A stretch of 64,000 bases of DNA, from contig NC_091675.1 in assembly GCF_042453785.1 (NCBI RefSeq), positions 53,020,501-53,084,500 on the forward strand. The letters run 5' to 3'. Every line of letters starts with the position of its first letter. Positions within the stretch are counted from its first letter, which is position 1. The position numbers and the translations under genes were made by a program. Positions 56,556 to 64,000 of this stretch are shown piece by piece. The DNA comes from Malus domestica. Taxonomy: Eukaryota > Streptophyta > Magnoliopsida > Rosales > Rosaceae. The notes below the pieces were generated by a model. The model was not told the origin of the DNA. It ran no database searches and saw nothing but the letters and a program-made list of their open reading frames with translations.

Positions 56556-59129
56556 TTATTTCAATTTTCCGTGGTTGAAGATCGCAAGTTCATCACCTCG
56601 AACAATGGCTACGGCCTGTGAAAAATTCCACAAATTATGCACTAGCAGTGTATAGAAATAGAACAGCATTTGATAATAAAATTAGGACAGCATTTGATTC
56701 AGTTAATTAAGAAGACACCTAATTACCTCACTTATAGTAAGTTTGTGATCTGAATCAACTTTTAGGCAGCGCAATGCTGCGTGAGCCATATTCCGGACCA
56801 TCCTAGCATCACCAGCAATTTCCCTAAGTCTGGAGTCCTTCAGTTTGCCAAACTCACCATTTTCTAGAAGTGACAGTGCCTGTTGTGAAAAATCATTCGT
56901 CAGGCTTGCAAATTTCCACGTCATAACCAAAAGAAAAAGACTATCGTTTTTCTTAACGGTTAAATCTACGTCCTTTCTGCCACTTAGTACTATGCTCCAG
57001 TGGTATTCCTTTTCACTTGTAAGTGAGAAGTCTTAGGTTCAATTCTCGCCAAAGACGAGTTTGAATCATATTATTGCTAGCCCATTGTGAGGCTAAGCCC
57101 ACCTCCTTCCTCTTAATAGTAATAATATCGTTTGTTAAAAAAAAAAAAAAAATCTACATCCTTGCCAATTAATAGCCTGCTTCAGAGTTTACTGTCAAAT
57201 GAGAAACATGTTACAGAATACAGTTCTGAAGATGCAATTCCAGTTAAAAGAAGCAATTGTACTTGAAGTTTTCCAGTCACATTTGAGCTAGAATCACCGG
57301 ATTTTGGTTGGACATACGAGAGATCTTACCCGTTCAATCATGGACTGGTCCTTCCCTTGGTCGTGAACAGGACTTACACACTTTCCAGTAATAAGCTCCA
57401 GTAGGAATTTCCCATAATCATGTACGTCGCCAAAATGGAGCTTGTCGTATCTAATTTAAAGTATCAATCAGCAGTATATAAGAATATGGTTTAAAACATG
57501 TTCTTTACAATTATTTCCTATTAAATTAAATGCTTATGCAAGATATATATAAGAGAATTACGAAGTTCTCTTACTTGGATATCAAATCTTTAGTTGGGGG
57601 AATGTCACCCTTAAGCCACTCAGCATATGCGAAGTTGCAGAGCTTGAAGAACATCAGTCAAAACCAAGTATTCAGGTATAGGCAATAAGTCGAAGAGCAT
57701 GATGAGTAAGAAACTCAGTTGTGTGCTAGACTACTCATCCAATTTTGTAATTATTGCAAAACCATATTTAAGAGATCAACAAAGTTGAATTCGTTGTAAA
57801 AAGTCTATCGAACTTCCATTTTTTCTTTTGTTATATTGGCTCATAACTTTTGACCATGTTTCTGTTCCCTTATGCATATGAAGTATCAGGATGTACTTAC
57901 CATTGCGGAGTAACCATGAGAAAGAGCAACGCTGGAAGCACAAACATTTTTGTGAACAATAGGTCCATCAACACACTCCTCATGGAGATAGCGCAAGCTT
58001 CCACCTATTTCTAGAGCGATAGACCACCTCATTCTCCAATCCAGTTTCTCGGCCAACTCATCCCCTACAAACTAATAGAGCTCAGTTTGAATTCTATTCT
58101 GTGCAAGAACAAAACTGAAAACAATGTAGTCTGTTTTGGAAGTCCGAAACAAAAAAGAAAAAAAGAAAAAAAAGAAGAACATCATGCAGCTCATAATAGA
58201 AGGGATATCGATTTACCAATCAACTATGATAAGATGAATAATCGGTAAGGAATACATGTGTGCGCATGTGCGTGTGTTTTGAGTTCATTGACGTCAAAAC
58301 TAGCTACTAAAGTTCTTGTAAACCAAGACTTTTGAAAAATAGGATGCATCAGTTAGAGAAGTAGTCGTTCTTACATTGCAAGTTTATTCCAACGGTACCC
58401 AAACAAGGTAAGTCGAAAAGCAAGAATGCAGAAGTGCCTGTGCTGCAGTACCCAACAAGATTCAAGATGTTGCGGTGGCACACCCGGGATAGGATCTCTA
58501 GGACTGACCAGAAGCCTTTGTTTGTTGTCTTTAAAGACTTTACTAAAACAGGGGTTTCTTGTAATATTCCCTGATGAACTGTTATGCCATTCACAACTGC
58601 TAAAATGTTATCATCAGCAAAGCCATTGGTTATCACTTCAAGTTCATTGTAAGAAAACACTCGAGGAAAACCATTTCTCCAAGATAGAGGATAGCAACAA
58701 GGATTCTGAGGATATGGCGCGGGTGCAGATTTATTTCTCAACTCGCAAGCATTGAAATCTTTACTATTCTCTTCCCCAAGATGCTCTTCGGGATCTGCTG
58801 AATCATAATTTGGCTTGATCGGACAAATCTCAGCAAGCTGTGTATCATTCGATAGCATCAAGCTAGCAAAATATTTTTCCTTTACCACTGCAACATTGCA
58901 CGTCACATGTCCACGTAGAAAAACTTTCCATTTCTTAAAGTGACTGACAACCGAACACAAAAAAAGTTAAAAGAAAAATAGAGGGAGAAGAGAAGAATAC
59001 CGGGGTACTATAGAGAATCCTATGGCATACCCGTCTAATACGATCCAACGTGTATTGAGGTTATGTGATTCCTTAATTGTCAGTCTCGCCGGACAAAACC
59101 CGGCTGCAAGTTTAAGCACCAACCTCACC

Positions 59130-59160
<31 letters not shown>

Positions 59161-59453
59161 TACACCACAGTTTTTTAGCATGGTAACACATATTCATAAC
59201 ACTTGCCAAAACTGAAATATAAAAAGATAAATAATAAGAAAAAACAGCTACCCCATTCTTCGAGCACTGACGATATAAAGGCTGGAAGCTACTCTGGTAT
59301 TGTCCTCTTTTTCGCTCGAATTCTTCTCCAAGCTCGACAGGATCCACTTCCTCGTGGTCAACGGATTCTATTCTCTCCCCTGCGGAACATAAACTGGTAT
59401 ATATTAGGCATATATATAGTAGTAAGAAGCAAAGAAACCAACACGTATATTAG

Positions 59454-59485
<32 letters not shown>

Positions 59486-59836
59486 GAAGCAGATATACAC
59501 GAAGCACACCTCGGCGTCGCCAAGTTTCAAATCCCCCCACTGTAATTGTGATTAGATTAATTAAAATATCTGTCGAGAAAAAAGAAACTTACGTATTCCA
59601 GAGATGCCGAAACCCATGAGCAACTTAAACGGAAAGCAAGAGTTCTTCTTGACATGGTGATCAATAGTGAAAACTCCTAAAACAAGGAAGATGTCACCAG
59701 GTTTAACGACATGCTTGAGAGCCCATTCCACGGCTTCCATGCTTCCTTTAGTCCTATTTGCATCGACAGCCACTATCACGGCCTCTCTTTGGGATGACTG
59801 CAACTGCAAACCAGTCATCTCCCTTTCTCTTTTCAT
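56556..59836 (-). CDS. Universal-stress-protein / degenerate protein kinase fusion (copy A)
   Basis: Nine exons join in frame to 534 aa: 59593-59836, 59252-59379, 59031-59128, 58375-58943, 57901-58064, 57575-57642, 57330-57450, 56727-56879 and 56556-56615. Residues about 14-165 form a USP (Rossmann-like) domain (REAVIVAVDANRTKGSMEAVEWALKHVVKPGD). After a linker comes a receptor-like-kinase-type domain starting FSYNELEVITNGFADDN. The ATP-anchoring Lys is kept (VLVKSLK, K292) and the aC-to-b4 block is typical (VCHRNILNLVGYC). But there is no Gly-rich loop, HRD has become HKN (384-386), and DFG is replaced by LCNF (402-405). The protein is therefore probably a pseudokinase. USP-kinase fusions are a known plant family, usually soluble and of unclear role. 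No signal peptide or membrane segment is visible. Confidence 0.88.
56976..57150 (+). mobile_element. SINE inserted in an intron of the kinase-like gene copy A
   Basis: It starts TCTGCCACTTAGTAC, has an A-box-like TCCAGTGGTATTCC, a B-box-like AGGTTCAATTCTCG and AGCCCATTGTGAGGC, and ends in about 15 A. The target AATCTACGTCCTT is repeated as AATCTACATCCTT just after the tail (57151-57163). Copy B has the single unbroken site. Confidence 0.88.
59137..59160. repeat. (AT)n microsatellite in kinase-like gene intron
   Basis: About 12 AT dinucleotides lie directly upstream of the exon 3 acceptor (minus strand). A compound (TA)n(CA)n tract is at 59453-59484 in the neighbouring intron. Confidence 0.9.
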
Positions 59837-60929
59837 TGTGTTTAGCTACTGTTTAGGGAGAGCTTTTGCTTGTGATCAGCAGAGGGGGTTTTAGTGTTGC
59901 TCTAAATCTGTTTATCGTCTGATATATATGGGGTTTGTTTGCCGGACTTGGATGATTTCGTCATTGACAAGAAGACCAAGCCGACCAAGGAAATGGTTGA
60001 CGTCAGTTATTCGTTAGTTATTATCGTTGGCAATGATGAGGCTATCAGCATCAGCTTCTAAATTTTTTTCATTTTTGAAAGAAAGGAATATTTTTCTTGG
60101 CCTTAACTATTTTCTTCTTGTAATAATGCTGGCTGGCTCTCTTTGTTTTTTCTTGAATCTGGATCCTTGTCGGATCTTTGTCGGATCCTTTTTGTGAGGA
60201 TCTCAGGGTCCATGAATCGTATTCGTTTATCGTACATCGTGCGACTATAAATTATTTAAAATTAAACAAAAACATATATGAGAAAAATTGATCGCATGAT
60301 GTATAATAAACTGATACGATTTACTAATATTCAGAATCCTCACCAAAAGTGTCCGGAGAGGATCTGTTGGTTTTTTCTTTTCATGAGTTCTGTTTGGAAC
60401 TTATCTCACTGCTTGCTCGTAAAGTGTGTATAATACACCCTCAATTCATTACAAATACAATACTGTTTAGTACATATAAAAAATCACCTCCCAATGATAA
60501 CATGACACCATACTGATAAAGGTTGTCTAGAAAGTTTCCATCTAAAACATTAATTAAAGGATAATGATAGGAAAACGAAATTTATAGACAAGATTTTGAA
60601 AATTAAAGAATATGAAAGTAGATAATTGGTTTAGTACTTAAGCGTTGATAAACGTGCTAATTTTTATTGGTAACACATCATTTAATTTTTAAACTTAATC
60701 TCTAAATTTGGTTTTCCTAAACTTAATAACCTTAAAACTAAACAATAATGCGTTTGTATATTTTTTTTTGGTAATGCTAGGGATACCAAATTTTTAAACC
60801 AAATTTGTAAACCAAATGATATGGTTATTGATAATTGAGTTATTTCTCAAGTGATGATTAACGTGCTTATTTCTTATTGGTGACATATCATTTGGTTTGC
60901 AAATCTGGTTTAAAAGTTTAGTCTCTCTA

Positions 60930-60965
<36 letters not shown>

Positions 60966-61389
60966 GTAGAGACGGATTAGGCGAGATTAGCTCTTCGTCA
61001 ACAGTCGCGTGCGAGGTACCAACCCTCTCCCAAAGGAGAAAGGACCGTTGCACCCAGAAACCCCCCGCCCATCCCCCCTCTACAAGAATTTATTAATAAT
61101 AAGAAGAAAAAAGGAAAAGTAGAACAAACGGGGGGACTAGGCCAAAACCCGCTAAAAACAATTATTGAAAATGATATGGACTAGTTTAAGGGTGTTTAGC
61201 TTCAGTCACCTAAAATTGAATTTGGAGACTAAATTTGGAGACTAAATTTGCAAATTAAATGATATGTTATCAATGAGAATAAACACGTTTATCAATGTTT
61301 AAATAATAAACTAATTATCAACTTCTATGTCCTTTAGTTTTCAAAACTTTATCTACAAATTTAATCTCTTTAGCATTATTTTTTTTTTC
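59837..61389. other. Intergenic region between duplicate copies; kinase-like gene promoter and MITEs
   Basis: The minus-strand promoter of copy A lies from 59837 upward (TATATATGGGG-like sequence about 59925). Further on are at least three related AT-rich fold-back units (60555-60730, 60745-60915, 61215-61375), a poly(T) run (60927-60956) and a short GC-rich stretch (60965-61080). No gene was recognised. Confidence 0.55.
60745..60915. mobile_element. AT-rich fold-back MITE
   Basis: The left half TTTTTAAACCAAATTTGTAAACCAAATGATATG pairs with the right half CATATCATTTGGTTTGCAAATCTGGTTTAAAAG, leaving a loop of about 75 bp. The flanking units at 60.56 and 61.22 kb share the same AAATTAAATGATATG-type arms and CACGTTTATC/AACGTGC loop blocks. 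Confidence 0.7.
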
Positions 61390-62957
61390 GATCTACCATA
61401 GTAATTGTCATCATCTCTCTACCGCCCAAAACTTGAGAGAGCCTCCATCTCGCCCGTTTCTTCATCGGGAAAAATCCGTCCGCAACTCTCTCCACTGCTC
61501 TGTCCTCCACTAGCTCACCACTCTGTAATCTGTGTGTTAGTTCCTCAAATATACCCAGAAGGGACCCGAACGCACTCCGCCGGCCTCTGCAACCTCCCTC
61601 TTGCACCAGTCACCAAACCTAACAGACTCAAAGGAATACCTTGTTTTCCATCCTTTCAGTTTGATATAAGTTAACTAATTAGTTTTAGTTTGACAAAAAA
61701 AAAAAAAAGTTTTAGGGTTTCTGTATCTTTCTCAAAATTCGATGGGTTTCCTTTTATTTTAGGGTTTTTGAGTTTCTTAAGTTTAGGTGGTCTCATGGAC
61801 GGAGCCAATGAAGGCTCATTGGGGGTAGCTGCCCTCACTCAAGTAATTCGTTTGTTTAGTTACAAACTACAATTATATAATATACACGAGTTATCTTTAA
61901 AGAAAATATATGTATCTAATATCCAACATATATTCATTCTACTTATACTTCATATCAAATATTATATGAGCAATAGTGCTCTTGTTCTGTCATTCAAACC
62001 GAAAAAACCCTGTTCCCGCCTATCATGTACTTATAATTTTTCTCATCACTTTGCCACTTTCCACTACTATATTGAAATTTTTATAACATTGGAATTGTGA
62101 TACATCATCATTTGAAATTATCTTTAATATCATATTGCGTATAACCATTTTATAATAAGGTTTTCTTAGTTGTTTTCGGTTGCCCTCACTAGAAGAAATT
62201 TCTGGCTCCGTTCCTGGATGGTTTGATCTCGTTTGAAGGCCTTTCAACTTCTCCTAGATTAAAAATAAGAAATCTACAATCTGCCGATGAATCAAATTCA
62301 GTTATTAATATTTTGCTAGTTTAGTACTTATTTAGCCATTTCTATTAATTAAATGTTTAAGCATGTGTACAGCCCTGGGCTATATATTGATGCTCTTTTA
62401 TTTTGTCAGTAGAGTAGAAACAAGGCCATAGTAGTTTGAGGGTGCAAGCATTTTCGTTTTTGTAAGACATTTATGGTTGAACATGACCTGCTAGTTAAAC
62501 CATCAGAACCAATCTCTAGTCCCATTGCCTTGTAATAACTGGCGAAATTGTTGTTGGAGGGGTGACTGTAGTAGCCAACATTCAGAGAAGTACACAAAAG
62601 TTGCCTTAAGGTTCGTGTTGGTTCGTGTTGGTGAGTGTTTGCGAGAAGCATTCGTGATTGGAAGCTAGATGATCCAACACCGAATTTTTCGCTAGGTAAG
62701 TACCAACACAGGTTAATGTCGAGGACAAGCTTTTTTTTTTTTTTTTTTTTAAATTAACAGATAGAAATTTTCGAAAACTAAAAAGAAACAGTTAAAAACA
62801 AATATTGAAGAACAGTGCCATTATTCAAAAGATCATTACAAGTTGCTAGCTAAGCAATTAGTAGAATGCGTTTAACTAGCCATGTTATCATACATCATAG
62901 ACACATTGTTTAACTTTGTACAAGACAAATTCTTAACTCGTCGACTAATTTCATTTT
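61390..62957. repeat. Segmental-duplication copy B, downstream half
   Basis: It matches copy A at 51180-51488 and 55169-56555. It has the uninterrupted TTTTAGGGTTTCTGTATC site where copy A carries the Copia element. Copy B has its own extra block at about 61795-62220, whose ends GGACGGAGCCAATGAAGG and TTCTGGCTCCGTTCC are roughly inverted, suggesting a separate insertion. Confidence 0.82.
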
Positions 62958-63841
62958 TCAGTGGTTGGAAATCGCAAGTTCATCACCTCGAACAATGGCT
63001 ATGGCCTGTGAATAAAACACAAATTCTGCATTAGCAGTGTATAGAAATGGAAATGCATTTGATAATAAAATTAGAACAGCATTTGATTCAGTTAATTAAG
63101 AAAACACTAAATTACCTCACTTATAGACAGTTTGTGATCTGAATCAACTTTTAGGCAGCGCAGCGCAGCGTGAGACATATGCCGGACCATCCTAGCATCA
63201 CCAGCAGTTTCCTTCAATCTGCAATCCATCAGTTTACGTAACTCACTATTTTCTAGAAGTGGCAGTGCCTGTTGTGAAAAATCATTCATCAGGCTGCAAA
63301 TTTCTACTTGATAACCAAAAGAAAAGGACTTAACGGTTTTCTTAACGATTAAATCCACGTCCTTGCCAATTAGTAGCCTGCTTCAGAGTTTTTTGTCAAA
63401 TGAGAAACATGTTACAGGATACAGTTTTGAAGATGCAATTCCAGTTAAAAGAAGAAATTGTCCTTGAAGTTTTCCAGTCACATTTGAGCCAGAATCACTG
63501 GCTTTAGGTTGGACATATGAGAGATCTTACCCATTCAATCATGGGGTCCTTCCCTTGGTCGTGAACGGGCCTTACACACTTTCCAGTAATAAGCTCCAGT
63601 AGGAATTTCCCATAATCATATACGTCGCCAAAATGGCTCTCGTCGTATCTAATTTAAATTTTCAATCAGCAGCTATATGAGAATATGGATTAAAACATTC
63701 TTTACATTTCTTTCCTATTAAATTAAATGCTTATGCAGGATATATGTAAGACATAATTACGAAGATCTCTTACTTGAATATCAAATCTTTAGTCGGGGAG
63801 AAAATACCATTAAGCCACTCAGCACGTATGAAGTTGCAGAG
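62958..63841 (-). CDS. USP/kinase-like gene copy B, 3' exons (gene continues beyond right edge)
   Basis: Four exons correspond one to one with the last four of copy A: 63774-63841, 63531-63648, 63116-63268 and 62958-63005. Lengths are 68, 118, 153 and 48 nt against 68, 121, 153 and 60. The 3-nt loss in the second is in frame. The last exon stops early (ISNH then TGA), leaving the protein four residues shorter at the C terminus. Substitutions such as LCNFIRAEW for LCNFAYAEW continue the loss of kinase motifs. All splice sites are intact in the part seen, so it may be a working paralogue. The USP domain and most of the kinase-like domain lie outside the window. Confidence 0.8.
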
Positions 63842-64000
63842 CTTGAAGAACATCAGTCAAAACCTGGTATTCAGTTATAGGGAATAAGTCGAAGAGCATG
63901 ACAGTAAGAAACTCAGTTGTGTGCAATACTAACTCATCCAATTTTGTAATTATTGTAAAACCATATTTATGAGATCAACAAAGTTGAATTCGTTGAACAA

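Noticed and set aside
61690-62100. 136-codon plus-strand frame in copy B
   Set aside because: It crosses the edge of a transposon-like insertion and is not matched in copy A, so it is accidental.

Overview
The window is nuclear plant DNA. It has spliced genes with short GT-AG introns, plastid and mitochondrial-type nuclear genes, Cassandra and Copia retrotransposons, tRNA-derived SINEs and many MITEs. The mix of repeats (Cassandra with 5S-like LTRs, the MITE family whose ends read like CTTTAACGAAAAA, Au-type SINEs) suggests Rosaceae, perhaps the apple/pear tribe. That placement is an inference.

Left half (1-30.3 kb): 3' part of an ARGLU1-like RS/coiled-coil splicing factor (+), PIP5K of the MORN-containing PIP5K7/8/9 clade (-), an ALKBH9B-type RNA m6A demethylase (-), a Cassandra/MITE-rich gap (17.5-22.4 kb), then a plastid PPR protein (+) that looks like At1g10910/EMB3103. 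From memory, Arabidopsis At1g10890, At1g10900 and At1g10910 are the same three neighbours, so this looks like an ancestral block with ALKBH9B and repeats set into it.

Middle (30.3-48.5 kb): a repeat-rich gap with two captured gene fragments (a KCS C-terminal piece and the first coding exon of mL43), eIF2A (-), a plastid-type glycine-rich membrane protein of unknown function (+) and SRP14 (-).

Right (48.5-64 kb): a possible solo LTR, then two tandem copies of a roughly 10 kb segment that each carry a USP-domain/protein-kinase-like gene (-). Copy A is complete at 534 aa, and its kinase domain has lost the HRD and DFG motifs. Copy B runs off the right edge. A 3.68 kb deleted Copia element and a SINE sit only in copy A. 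The matching positions in copy B are empty, which orders the events.

All exon models were built by hand from splice sites and reading phase. For each complete gene the joined coding length is an exact multiple of three. No tRNA, functional rRNA or CRISPR feature was found.
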